Below, piece by piece: positions 27,597 to 34,830 of a stretch of 64,000 bases of DNA. Numbering within the stretch: position 1 is the first letter of the stretch; each line of letters starts with the position of its first letter. The notes under the pieces were generated by a model that had not been told where the DNA came from, made no database searches, and saw nothing but the letters and a program-made list of their open reading frames with translations. Origin of the DNA: Gammaproteobacteria bacterium HGW-Gammaproteobacteria-15 (GTDB lineage Bacteria > Pseudomonadota > Gammaproteobacteria > Enterobacterales > Alteromonadaceae); NCBI GenBank assembly GCA_002840125.1, contig PGZF01000005.1, positions 310,001-374,000 of the forward strand, given 5' to 3'. The position numbers and the translations under genes were made by a program.

Positions 27597-27865
27597 TGGT
27601 CTATCCTTTATTTTTCATTGGTTTATGCAAGCCATCCGTGAATGGGCAGCAGTGTGGTTAAGCCCACACCACTAAGTGTTATTGACAACAGGCTCCGTTA
27701 ACACACCGCGAGCCTACGCCTTTAACTGCAAAATTTATTGCCTATATACGCCAATTTTACAACTTAGCTACATTGGGAACAAAGTGTCTCATTGACCCGC
27801 TGCCATAGCGGATTTAGGCTTAGTAACACCTGACCTAACACCGTACAACAGCAGGCAAAATAACA

Positions 27866-28366
27866 ATGAAAAACCTGACCGAACATTTAAGCCAGTACGC
27901 TTTGTACCACCGCGACGAGCGCAATATTCTTACCCACTACGCCGGCATACCGCTAATAGTGGTGGCCGTATTTGCCTTGCTGTACTGGCCGTTATTTACG
28001 CTGGCAGGCATGGTTATTACACCGGCATTATTGTTGTTTATTGGCAGTATGGCGTTTTACCTGAGGCTGGACTTGCGTTTTGGCCTGGTTATGTTTGTTT
28101 TTAGCGGCATTAGCCTGCTGCTGGCAGCGAAACTGGCCACCTTACCCTTTGGGCTTTGGCTTGGCAGTTCAATCGCCATCTTTGTTGTCGGTTGGGTGTT
28201 GCAGTTTATTGGCCATTACTACGAAGGCAAGAAACCGGCTTTTGTCGATGACTTAATCGGCTTACTGATTGGCCCGTTATTTATTATGGCCGAGCTGGGT
28301 TTTAAACTTGGCCTGCGCAAACCGCTGCAACACAGCATTGAGCAAATTGCCGGTAAAACGCATTAA
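27866..28366 (+). CDS. Mpo1-like (DUF962) membrane protein
   Basis: A 166-residue protein with four hydrophobic helices, of the DUF962/Mpo1 family. In yeast Mpo1 is an Fe(II)-dependent dioxygenase that alpha-oxidises 2-hydroxy fatty acids. Conserved polar motifs are present: YHRDERNILTHYAGIPLIV near the N-terminus, and QFIGHYYEGKKPAFVDD followed by GLLIGPLFIMAE near the C-terminus, supplying the metal-binding histidines. Length is normal. A structured repeat follows 58 bases downstream. Confidence 0.88.
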   Translation: MKNLTEHLSQYALYHRDERNILTHYAGIPLIVVAVFALLYWPLFTLAGMVITPALLLFIGSMAFYLRLDLRFGLVMFVFSGISLLLAAKLATLPFGLWLGSSIAIFVVGWVLQFIGHYYEGKKPAFVDDLIGLLIGPLFIMAELGFKLGLRKPLQHSIEQIAGKTH

Positions 28367-28424
28367 GTCAGTTGCTGTTCAGCGCGAATGATTATGCTCT
28401 GGCTAACTGTAAACATATAAGCGA

Positions 28425-28522
28425 GAACAAACTTACCCTAAGCCAACCGTTGGAGCCCCGGACGGGCGGAATCGAGCCTACATGGACGTATTTATGGCGT
28501 GTTGGTGTGGGTAAGTTTGTTC
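28425..28522 (-). repeat. Structured intergenic repeat, copy C
   Basis: The same element as at 15564 and 60767, here on the minus strand. Conserved blocks on that strand include CCAACACGCCATAAATACGT, GGCTCGATTCCGCCCGTCC and CAACGGTTGGCTTAGGGTAAG. The ends pair as GAACAAACTTACCC with GGGTAAGTTTGTTC, and the inner stem as CCAAC with GTTGG. Both stems differ in sequence from the other copies yet remain complementary. It lies between the Mpo1-like and endonuclease genes, both on the plus strand. Confidence 0.78.
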
Positions 28523-28581
28523 GTGTTTAAAGCAGTATTTTAATAAAAAGAATCGGTTCTCACTGAAGTAAGTGGTAGTGA

Positions 28582-29322
28582 ATGAAGTTTTTATCCTGTT
28601 GTGCCGGCAGCTTTTTGCTGCTGTTTTCTGTATTTGCTTTAGCCGCCCCCGCCAATTTTGATCAGGCAAAACGTTTAGCCCAGCGCATTCATGCCCCGGA
28701 GGCGAAAAGCTTTTATTGCGACTGTGATATTCGCTGGCAAGGCGGTAAAGGTATTCCCGATTTAGCCGGCTGTGGTTATCAGGTGCGTAAAAACGGCCCG
28801 CGCGCTAACCGGATAGAGTGGGAGCACATCATGCCGGCGCATCACTTTGGCCACCAGCGCCAGTGCTGGCAAGACGGCGGGCGCAAAAATTGCGTAAAAA
28901 CCGACAGCGTATTTCGCGCCATGGAGGCCGATTTATACAACCTGGTACCGGCGATTGGCGAAGTAAACGGCGATCGCAGCAACTTCCGCTTTGGTGTACT
29001 GCCAGGTATCCCGGCCCAACACGGCGCCTGCCCGGTAAAAGTGGATTTTAAACAACAGGTATTCGAACCCGCCCCGCCGATCCGTGGTGATATAGCGCGT
29101 ATTTACTTTTATATGGCCGACAAATACAACCTAAACCTGTCCCGCGCCCAGCAACAGCTGTTTATCGCCTGGCACAGGCAAGATCCGGTAACGCCCCAAG
29201 AGATTGAGCTAAACCAGCGTATCCAGCAACATATGGGCCACGACAACCCCTTTGTCAGCGGCAAGCGCGAGTGGAACTTAGGCTATAAGCCAACGGGCTA
29301 TGGTTTAAAGGTCAGTAAGTAA
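28582..29322 (+). CDS. endA: Endonuclease I (secreted/periplasmic DNase)
   Basis: A 246-residue non-specific nuclease of the EndA/Vvn/Dns family. A signal peptide ([13 protein letters not shown]) exports it. The beta-beta-alpha-metal site is [14 protein letters not shown] with catalytic H82, followed by [21 protein letters not shown] carrying the metal-binding Asn. Paired cysteines (YCDCD, GCGY, QCW, NCV) match the disulfides of the family. Roles include degrading extracellular DNA and limiting transformation. A hairpin follows at 29326-29346. A decayed second copy of its last 210 bases lies 730 bases downstream. Confidence 0.95.
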   Translation: MKFLSCCAGSFLLLFSVFALAAPANFDQAKRLAQRIHAPEAKSFYCDCDIRWQGGKGIPDLAGCGYQVRKNGPRANRIEWEHIMPAHHFGHQRQCWQDGGRKNCVKTDSVFRAMEADLYNLVPAIGEVNGDRSNFRFGVLPGIPAQHGACPVKVDFKQQVFEPAPPIRGDIARIYFYMADKYNLNLSRAQQQLFIAWHRQDPVTPQEIELNQRIQQHMGHDNPFVSGKREWNLGYKPTGYGLKVSK

Positions 29323-29325
29323 AGT

Positions 29326-29346
29326 GGCTGGTAACTTTTACCAGCC
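29326..29346 (+). terminator. Hairpin after endA
   Basis: GGCTGGTAA (29326-29334) pairs perfectly with TTACCAGCC (29338-29346) across a 3-base loop, three bases after the endA stop. No T-run follows, so it may stabilise the 3' end rather than terminate alone. Confidence 0.5.
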
Positions 29347-29502
29347 GCAAGCAATAGTTACCTTGATGGCGCGAACACGCTGACAGCAGTTAAACTGTAA
29401 CCGCATAATATAAATCATGTTTTATAAAAAATTCGCCACTGGCACTTTCTTTGCTCTACCTAGATGCATGAAAAAAACCACTTACCCATAAGGAAAGTTA
29501 AC

Positions 29503-29997
29503 ATGAGCGAAGTTATTACAGGTTTATTTAAAAGTTCTTCAGCTGCCAGCAACGCTATTTTTCGTTTAGAAAGTGCCGGTGTTACCCCCAATGATATTTC
29601 GGTTATTGCCAATGGTACTCACTCTAAAGAAAACTTTGCCGTAGACGAGGGCACTAAAGCCAGTGAAGGCGGCGTAATCGGTGCGGCGTCCACCGGCATT
29701 GTAGCGGCAGTTGTCGCTGGCATGACCGCTGTCGGCGCAGTAGCAACTGGTGGTGCAGGCCTTGTTGTAGCAGGCCCCTTAGTGGCCGCGCTTGCCGCCG
29801 GTGGTGCAGGTGCCGCAGTTGGCGGTTCAGTGGGTGCAATCATCGGTGCTTTTATTCCTGAGCATGAAATAAAATATTATGAAGATGCCATTAAAGAAGG
29901 TTCTGTTCTGGTAGGTGTAAAATATACCAGCCACAACAAAGACAGAATCAAAGACATTTTGGAACAGGCCGGTGCAGAAAAGGTTGCCACAGCCTAA
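29503..29997 (+). CDS. General-stress-type glycine-zipper protein
   Basis: A 164-residue protein. The ATG at 29503 has AAGGAA seven bases upstream. An N-terminal alpha/beta domain resembles the 'general stress protein 17M-like' (YflT) domain (VITGLFKSSSAASNAIFRLE, then GVTPNDISVIA). A long Gly/Ala-rich stretch (about 55-120, GVIGAASTGIVAAVVAGMTA and onward) looks like glycine-zipper membrane helices. A C-terminal segment (YYEDAIKEGSVLVGVKY) repeats the ferredoxin-like pattern. Function is unknown; relatives are stress-induced. It lies between endA and the endA fragment and ends in the hairpin at 30005-30039. Confidence 0.8.
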   Translation: MSEVITGLFKSSSAASNAIFRLESAGVTPNDISVIANGTHSKENFAVDEGTKASEGGVIGAASTGIVAAVVAGMTAVGAVATGGAGLVVAGPLVAALAAGGAGAAVGGSVGAIIGAFIPEHEIKYYEDAIKEGSVLVGVKYTSHNKDRIKDILEQAGAEKVATA

Positions 29998-30004
29998 GTA
30001 AACA

Positions 30005-30039
30005 ACAACGGAAAGAGACTTCAGTTCTCTTTTCGTTGT
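30005..30039 (+). terminator. Stem-loop terminator after the stress-type gene
   Basis: A 14-bp stem (30005-30018, ACAACGGAAAGAGA, with 30026-30039, TCTCTTTTCGTTGT; one G-T pair) and 7-base loop start 8 bases after the stop codon. The tail (CTTCTCC) is only moderately T-rich. Confidence 0.65.
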
Positions 30040-30049
30040 CTTCTCCTGA

Positions 30050-30265
30050 TATATTTTTATATGCCGACAAATACAACCTCAACCTGTCCCGTCCCCAGCA
30101 GCAACTGTATATCGCCAGGTACAAGCAAGACCCCTAACACCGCAAGAGATTGAGCTAAACCAGCGCATCCAACAACATATAGGCCACGCCCCCTTTGTTA
30201 GCGGTAAGCGCGAGTGGAATTTAGGCTATAAGCCAATGGGCTATGGCTTAAAGGTCAGCAAGTGA
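30050..30265 (+). pseudogene. Decayed 3' fragment of an endonuclease I gene
   Basis: This stretch aligns with the last 215 or so bases of endA (29100-29322), from GCCGACAAATACAACCT to the final AAGGTCAGCAAGTGA, at roughly 85-90 percent identity by eye. A 1-base deletion near its start and further small deletions (for example near 30133 and 30190) break the frame, and no start or active site is present. It is not an exact duplicate, so it came from a diverged relative or is an old duplication. It marks a junction at the left of the accessory segment. Confidence 0.85.
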
Positions 30266-30380
30266 TAGTGCTTGTAAAACCTCCGTATAAATCTCCCGAT
30301 ACCACTGTTTAGTTTTTTACCCGTAAATTTCGGGTGCAAACCCTCAGGCTCCCTTCCCTCATTTGCCGCAATATTAAAGA

Positions 30381-30475
30381 GCTTGATTTACCGTCAGTTA
30401 CAGGCTTAACTGGATTTAATTTTGAAACTCACGGGATCTGCGCAGCGCAACTTGCGGGGTGAGATCCTTTAAATA
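30381..30475 (+). repeat. Diverged 95-bp repeat, copy 1
   Basis: Similar to 34435-34526. Both begin GCTTGATTT, carry CAGTTA-N6-TAACTG (here 30395-30412), then an AATTTT stretch, then GGATCT paired with AGATCC about 25 bases later. Each copy lies shortly upstream of a short gene in the accessory region (30518 and 34557). Confidence 0.5.
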
Positions 30476-30517
30476 GGCTTTTATGCGTCTGTTCGGTAAC
30501 TTTGGAGCATGAATATA

Positions 30518-31183
30518 ATGTCAGATGACCAAAAAGCATTCGGAACATTCTCACATAAAGATTTCTACGAGAGAAATGGGTTTTTAATGCCCCAAAAGCC
30601 ACATATCAACCGTGAATTATTCGACGCAAAAGAGTTAAAGTGTTTTGAAGACTATTTTGTTTCCTTGTGTACTGACTTAACTATTTACAATCAGCTTTTT
30701 GGCTCTGATGAATCTATTTCAATATTAAGTGATTTCAGTGGGTTCATTTTTTGTCGAATACAACGTAATTTCGTTGAAAAAATCTGTTTGAAATTAGCCT
30801 GTCTAATGGACCCTGCGACTAGTGGCAAAGGTCGATCTAACAAAAATCTTTCCCTGAAACGGTTTGTTGAATCTGTAGACAACTCAGAGCTCAATATAGC
30901 TTATGAGCGATTATATAAGTCATATGATAATACAGGCATAAAAAAATGGCGGGATAAGATTCTTGCTCATACTGATCTCAAAACAGCAATGGGAGAGTTC
31001 GATTTTGAACTCAAATTTGATACAGAAGACCTTAATGAAATAATCCGTGAAGTTCAGGATATTTTAGATCTAATTAAGAACCCTGATGTTTATACCGACA
31101 CTACGATTACGCTACCTTTTGGTAAAGATGTCGCATCATTTTTATCGAGACTAAAATTATTAAATGAAAATAAAGACGCATAA
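30518..31183 (+). CDS. HEPN/AbiU2-like protein (candidate cassette gene)
   Basis: A 221-residue, mostly alpha-helical protein. I prefer the ATG at 30518 (GGAG 10 bases upstream) to the one 9 bases earlier, which is too close to that site. The core pattern (CRIQRNFVEKICLKLACLMD, then GKGRSNKNLSLKRF and KKWRDKILAHTDL) fits the HEPN_AbiU2 family. R145 and H151 (RDKILAH) form the Rx4-6H RNase-type motif. AbiU2 relatives are linked to abortive phage resistance, but many are uncharacterised. The gene is clearly more AT-rich than its neighbours. Its stop codon lies inside an attC-like site, the usual arrangement of an integron cassette. Confidence 0.65.
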   Translation: MSDDQKAFGTFSHKDFYERNGFLMPQKPHINRELFDAKELKCFEDYFVSLCTDLTIYNQLFGSDESISILSDFSGFIFCRIQRNFVEKICLKLACLMDPATSGKGRSNKNLSLKRFVESVDNSELNIAYERLYKSYDNTGIKKWRDKILAHTDLKTAMGEFDFELKFDTEDLNEIIREVQDILDLIKNPDVYTDTTITLPFGKDVASFLSRLKLLNENKDA

Positions 31184-31255
31184 CAAACCGCGGCATTCGT
31201 GGCCTACGGCCCCTGCGACGATCTCAAGTTTGCGCGCATGCGCGGGGCGTTAAAT
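31178..31255 (+). other. Integron attC-like recombination site
   Basis: A 78-base imperfect palindrome begins with R'' GCATAAC (31178-31184) and ends with R' GTTAAAT (31249-31255, matching GTTRRRY). Inside, CCGCG (31188-31192) pairs with CGCGG (31241-31245). The left arm has one extra G (31193) before CAT pairs with ATG, the unpaired-base hallmark of attC L''/L' arms. TAACAAA followed by a GC-rich arm is the common attC opening. The upstream gene stops inside the site and the next gene starts 28 bases beyond it. No integrase gene is in the window. Confidence 0.65.
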
Positions 31256-31282
31256 TCATTAAGGCTAAGGAGTTTAATCAAC

Positions 31283-31828
31283 ATGATGTTGATTTTTTTA
31301 CAATCGCTTTTAATTTCTTTGTTGCTTTTTGGGTGCGCAACTCCTGTAGCGAATGTAAAAGACTATGATATCGCAATTCATAACAAAGCTTTTGCAGTAA
31401 GTACAAATGGTGTGATCGGCGCAGCATGGGGCCAGACGACAGTTCACATTGCAATTGACAAGGCTATCAATGCTTGCACTCAGCAAGGAGGAGTCGAGTG
31501 CAAAGTGATTAATATAAACGGAACCGCTGCGACGACTTATCCTGCTTATAAAGCTGACGACCGAGTGACAGATATTTCAAAACGAACAATGAATTTTGTC
31601 ACTAATGAAGGTGTAACGGTCCAATATAGGTGTGCTGATTTAACAAAAAGTTTTGCAACTTCACTCCTTTCACAAGGACACTCGTATTTGGATAAGGATG
31701 GTGATGGTATTCCATGTGAATATGCCCAAAAGACGTATAAACCTCAATCGTCAGGTAACTGTCATTGGGTCAGCGGGTATACACGAAAAAACGGCGCTTA
31801 TGTAAAAGGCCACATGCGGTGCCGGTAA
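31283..31828 (+). CDS. Lipoprotein with Excalibur-type C-terminus
   Basis: A 181-residue lipoprotein. The ATG at 31283 (a second is at 31286) follows TAAGGAG. The signal (FLQSLLISLLLFGC) ends in a lipobox Cys at about residue 17. Residues about 20-120 contain a DUF4189-like pattern (AVSTNGVIGAAWGQTTVHIA, then KAINACTQQGG). Near the C-terminus an EF-hand-like DKDGDGIPCE motif matches the Excalibur calcium-binding module, followed by NCHWVSGYTRKNGAYVKGHM, a tail seen on several secreted proteins. Role unknown; surface calcium binding is plausible. It is directly behind the attC-like site. Confidence 0.65.
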   Translation: MMLIFLQSLLISLLLFGCATPVANVKDYDIAIHNKAFAVSTNGVIGAAWGQTTVHIAIDKAINACTQQGGVECKVININGTAATTYPAYKADDRVTDISKRTMNFVTNEGVTVQYRCADLTKSFATSLLSQGHSYLDKDGDGIPCEYAQKTYKPQSSGNCHWVSGYTRKNGAYVKGHMRCR

Positions 31829-31908
31829 ATTTAAAAAGCGCAGCCATGCAGAGTTGTGAACAAATAACAAACAGCATCAATTGCACCGCATATACGGGAG
31901 ACGCGGCG

Positions 31909-32145
31909 ATGGACAGTATTCACATTGATGGTTTAGCGGTAACCCCAGCGTCGCTGCGGATATACGAAGAGCTGATAGACATTGAATTACGGCATGCTGA
32001 CGAAAGCACGGTATTTCCGAGAAAGGCTAACACACTGAGCTACGCCTTTGCCAAAGACGGTATTGCCATGGGTTACTATAAAATACTGTCAGCAAAGGTC
32101 TCGGAAAACCACGGGATGACATTATTTACGTTGCATAAGCAGTAA
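31909..32145 (+). CDS. Small hypothetical protein (78 aa)
   Basis: I place the start at 31909 (GGGAG, 8 bases upstream). A longer form from 31846 is possible but has no Shine-Dalgarno. The product begins MDSIHIDGLAVTPASLRIYE and has no signal peptide, membrane helix or motif I recognise. It sits in the accessory segment, downstream of and on the same strand as the lipoprotein. Confidence 0.45.
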   Translation: MDSIHIDGLAVTPASLRIYEELIDIELRHADESTVFPRKANTLSYAFAKDGIAMGYYKILSAKVSENHGMTLFTLHKQ

Positions 32146-32338
32146 ATGAAAAACTGTGGCGTTGATACAAAATACATTTAGCAACCAGCTCTGCAGTTAA
32201 CAAGCTGGCACTGAAATACTCAGAGACCAGTGCTACAAGATTTGCAGTGTTAAAATGAGCAACACCATTGACCGCTCAGCCTCCTACCTAAAAAAGTTAT
32301 GCTATTGTTGTTATAACGTTTGGTTTGAGAAAATAAAC

Positions 32339-32974
32339 ATGAAAACCCACGCTGACAAACGGCAAGAAAATATAAAGCAGTTAGTTGCACATGATGTATC
32401 TAAAAAACAGCATGCCGGGGCGGCTATTTTTCAATTAGTGAACAACGGACCAGAAGCCGTTGCTCAAAGAAAACTGCAAGGGCTGGTAAATAACAGCCCT
32501 CGGGTTCAGCAACTGAAGGCTATTCAGAATATAGCGGCTATCAATGCTGCTCATAATGAGCATACTATTCAGAGATGGCCTGACATACAGACGCCAAGCG
32601 GCACCTTTCAATACTCTCTCGGTCACGAATTCCAGCAAAGACACATTGCGCCGTCAAAACAAGCAGCAATGGATAAAGCAAGACAGCTATATGATCCAAA
32701 CCATACCGAAGGCTCACATTCTGCCTATGTCACAGTAATATATGGTGATATTACCGGAGTGACTCAAGGGTCTGATGCAGTTGCATTTGGAGGATATCAT
32801 TGGTCTATATCAATCGATGTAGAAGCAGTTTGCATGGGGCCGCGAGGTATCAGAGGGGCAAACGGTGATCCAGGTCAAATGGATGAACATATTTCGTCTG
32901 TTAACATATCCGGATACGGTGCCGGGACATCAACAGCTCCAGCAAAAATTACTCATGTATCCACCAGCATCTAG
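32339..32974 (+). CDS. Effector-like protein with eCIS/polymorphic-toxin N-terminal signature
   Basis: A 211-residue protein; the ATG at 32339 has only a weak ribosome-binding site. There is no signal peptide. Residues about 40-85 read AIFQLVNNGPEAVAQRKLQG, then NNSPRVQQLKAIQ and TIQRW. This QRK-LQ / NSPRVQQLKA / IQR pattern is the segment that commonly precedes or follows DUF4157 domains in extracellular contractile-injection and polymorphic-toxin cargo proteins. The C-terminal 120 residues (HEFQQRHIAPSKQAAMDKAR, VTVIYGDITGVTQG) are unfamiliar and may be the active domain. It stands alone and no delivery system is encoded in the window. The family assignment rests on the motif only. Confidence 0.5.
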   Translation: MKTHADKRQENIKQLVAHDVSKKQHAGAAIFQLVNNGPEAVAQRKLQGLVNNSPRVQQLKAIQNIAAINAAHNEHTIQRWPDIQTPSGTFQYSLGHEFQQRHIAPSKQAAMDKARQLYDPNHTEGSHSAYVTVIYGDITGVTQGSDAVAFGGYHWSISIDVEAVCMGPRGIRGANGDPGQMDEHISSVNISGYGAGTSTAPAKITHVSTSI

Positions 32975-33071
32975 TTACAAGTTATGGAAGGCAAAACAAC
33001 ATCCATTACTATCACGGCTTTTGCCACAAGATTAACCCAACACGCGGCAATAGTTTTCCATAGGAGATGTA

Positions 33072-33557
33072 ATGGACAAAGTTTACCTGTTTGACTGGGG
33101 TGATACGCTGATGGTGGATTATCCGCAATACAGTGGCAAAATGTGCGACTGGCCCTCAGTTGCAGCAGTGCCTGGTGCGCTGCAAACACTGGAATTTCTG
33201 GCAAAGAAACATAAGATTTATGTTGCAACCAACGCCGCTGCATCGACAGAGTCGGATATCCGCAGCGCCTTTGAGCGCGTAGATTTAGCGCAGTATATTA
33301 GCGGCTATTTCTGCAAAGCCAATCTCGGCATTGGCAAAGGTAGCCCGGAATTTTACCTGAAAATTGCCAGCGCATTGGCAATTAAACCAGCACAACTGAT
33401 AATGGTAGGTGATAGTCTGGATAACGACATTTTACCTGCCATCGCTGCCGGCCTAACGGCGGCGTGGTTTACGCCAGCCCCGCCTTTAAGCATGCCTGAT
33501 AACGCTGTTAAACATATCAGCGATTTGTGCCAACTGTGCGTAAGACCATCGTTATAA
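33072..33557 (+). CDS. HAD-family hydrolase
   Basis: A 161-residue haloacid dehalogenase-like protein with AGGAG before the ATG. Motif I is FDWGDTL: the nucleophile Asp is present (D8) but the usual second Asp at +2 is Gly, as in several HAD subgroups. Motif II is VATNAA, the motif III Lys is in NLGIGKGSPEFY, and motif IV is VGDSLDNDI. The small cap suits phosphatase action on a small metabolite. The last 15 residues are cysteine-containing and poorly conserved. Substrate unknown; the altered motif I could mean weak hydrolase activity. Confidence 0.85.
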   Translation: MDKVYLFDWGDTLMVDYPQYSGKMCDWPSVAAVPGALQTLEFLAKKHKIYVATNAAASTESDIRSAFERVDLAQYISGYFCKANLGIGKGSPEFYLKIASALAIKPAQLIMVGDSLDNDILPAIAAGLTAAWFTPAPPLSMPDNAVKHISDLCQLCVRPSL

Positions 33558-33722
33558 CGGCTGTAATGCAGCCCGCACTGCTATAAGCGGAAAAGCGAAC
33601 GCAGACTATTAAACATACACTACATTGACAGTGTGTTGCACCCTATGTAAGTTTGCCATCCACCAACACATTACCCTGGCGCTTATAAGCGCCCCGCAAC
33701 GACTTAAAAAATGGACTCCTGT

Positions 33723-34331
33723 ATGCGCTACTGGCAAATCTTCGTTCTGCCCCTTGTTATCATCCTCGCCGCTTGCAGCGATAATAATAATGCCCGTATG
33801 CACCAACAACTGTGCAGTGCAGAGTATCGCTATAACACCGAAGGTGCAGATGCAGCCATCGCCGCCATGCGTGAAGTTGGCAACGACAGCGAGTATGTCG
33901 TAGGTAACAATGTAGCGCGGTTTTTAATTCTGCGCGGTGCTAAAACCCAAAACACCAATGACTTTGATAAAGCCAATGCCATACTGGACGCGATGGAGCC
34001 GATGCCTGATGATCCAGAGCAAGTTACCGCCCGCTACATTAGCGTGCTTCGGTTTCTGGCCACCGCCAACGGCAGCAGCAATAATGGTGCCCGCGAGGAA
34101 TTGACACAGTATTGTAGCGGGTCGGCTGAGCCGGAAGCTGAGTGCCTGCATGCGAATATGATGGGGATTTTTCAGATACTCGGCACCAGCAATGGCACAA
34201 CGAATAAGTCGTCTGAGGATTTGGCGAACCTTTTTAACCAAACCTATAGTGCTGCGTTTAATGACCCAAGCTTAGACGTGCTGCTGGATTATTCCCGCTC
34301 AGTAGTTACCAGTTGCGGCAGCCATGAATAA
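33723..34331 (+). CDS. Hypothetical lipoprotein
   Basis: A 202-residue protein with the start taken at 33723, giving MRYWQIFVLPLVIILAAC, a textbook lipoprotein signal with lipobox LAAC. An ATG 12 bases upstream would place polar residues before the signal. The mature part is helical and TPR-like (DAAIAAMREVGNDSEYVVGN, then DFDKANAILDAME), with later cysteines that may pair. No family is recognised; solenoid scaffolding at the membrane is a guess. Confidence 0.6.
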   Translation: MRYWQIFVLPLVIILAACSDNNNARMHQQLCSAEYRYNTEGADAAIAAMREVGNDSEYVVGNNVARFLILRGAKTQNTNDFDKANAILDAMEPMPDDPEQVTARYISVLRFLATANGSSNNGAREELTQYCSGSAEPEAECLHANMMGIFQILGTSNGTTNKSSEDLANLFNQTYSAAFNDPSLDVLLDYSRSVVTSCGSHE

Positions 34332-34434
34332 AGGCCTCTTCTGGCTTGGGTTAGCGGCCAGTCTGTTTTAGGTCAATAAGATGCCGTTAACCGGCAAACA
34401 GCGTGTCATAAATAGCAGTGTTGCATAGAAAAGC

Positions 34435-34526
34435 GCTTGATTTCTACTCAGTTACACGTTTAACTGAACTCAATTTTTTAACCTTCTGGATCTATAACGC
34501 AACACTCGCACTTAGATCTTTTTAAT
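34435..34526 (+). repeat. Diverged 95-bp repeat, copy 2
   Basis: Counterpart of 30381-30475. It shares GCTTGATTT, the identical CAGTTA-N6-TAACTG stem (34449-34466), an AATTTTTT stretch and the GGATCT/AGATCT pair (34488-34493, 34514-34519). It also holds TATAAC...GTTATA complementarity that copy 1 lacks. Confidence 0.5.
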
Positions 34527-34556
34527 CAGCTGTTATAAGCCACAAGGAGAGTTCTG

Positions 34557-34778
34557 GTGAATATTAATGCCACACTGCTCGGCGAGATTATGTCTGTATT
34601 TGTGCTCGTTATGGGTGCTCTAAGCTACTACCTTGGCCGTCGTAAAACGCAAACACCTGTATTGGCTGGGCTGCTTGGGCTGGTCTTGTCTATTATCCCG
34701 CCATTTGCTTTGGTTTATCTGGTGGTGTTAGTGTGTAAGAAAGATATTAACCCCGCACCAGTAGTAGTAAATAAATAA
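34557..34778 (+). CDS. Small membrane protein (73 aa)
   Basis: A GTG start behind a strong AAGGAG. Two hydrophobic helices (about 5-26, ATLLGEIMSVFVLVMGALSY, and about 35-60, VLAGLLGLVLSIIPPFALVY) are joined by a basic loop (LGRRKTQT), giving an in-out hairpin. A short hydrophilic tail follows. It resembles generic two-helix inner-membrane proteins. No function can be assigned. Confidence 0.6.
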   Translation: MNINATLLGEIMSVFVLVMGALSYYLGRRKTQTPVLAGLLGLVLSIIPPFALVYLVVLVCKKDINPAPVVVNK

Positions 34779-34830
34779 AGTGGTTTTATAACCAAGCCCA
34801 AGGTACCCGCAGTGAAAAGGCCCGGTTACA

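Noticed and set aside
31840-31900. A second attC-like start (ATAACAAACAGC) after the Excalibur lipoprotein gene
   Set aside because: No matching GTTRRRY box or complementary arm follows before the next gene; only the opening resembles attC.
32193-32254. Short palindromic stretch GTTAAC...GCACTG...CAGTGC...GTTAAAA as another attC
   Set aside because: The inner arms do not pair in the attC order and the right box ends in A instead of a pyrimidine; an ordinary hairpin is simpler.
34435-34526. attC site from TATAAC...GTTATA complementarity
   Set aside because: The arms between the boxes do not pair and the homologous copy at 30381 lacks the boxes.
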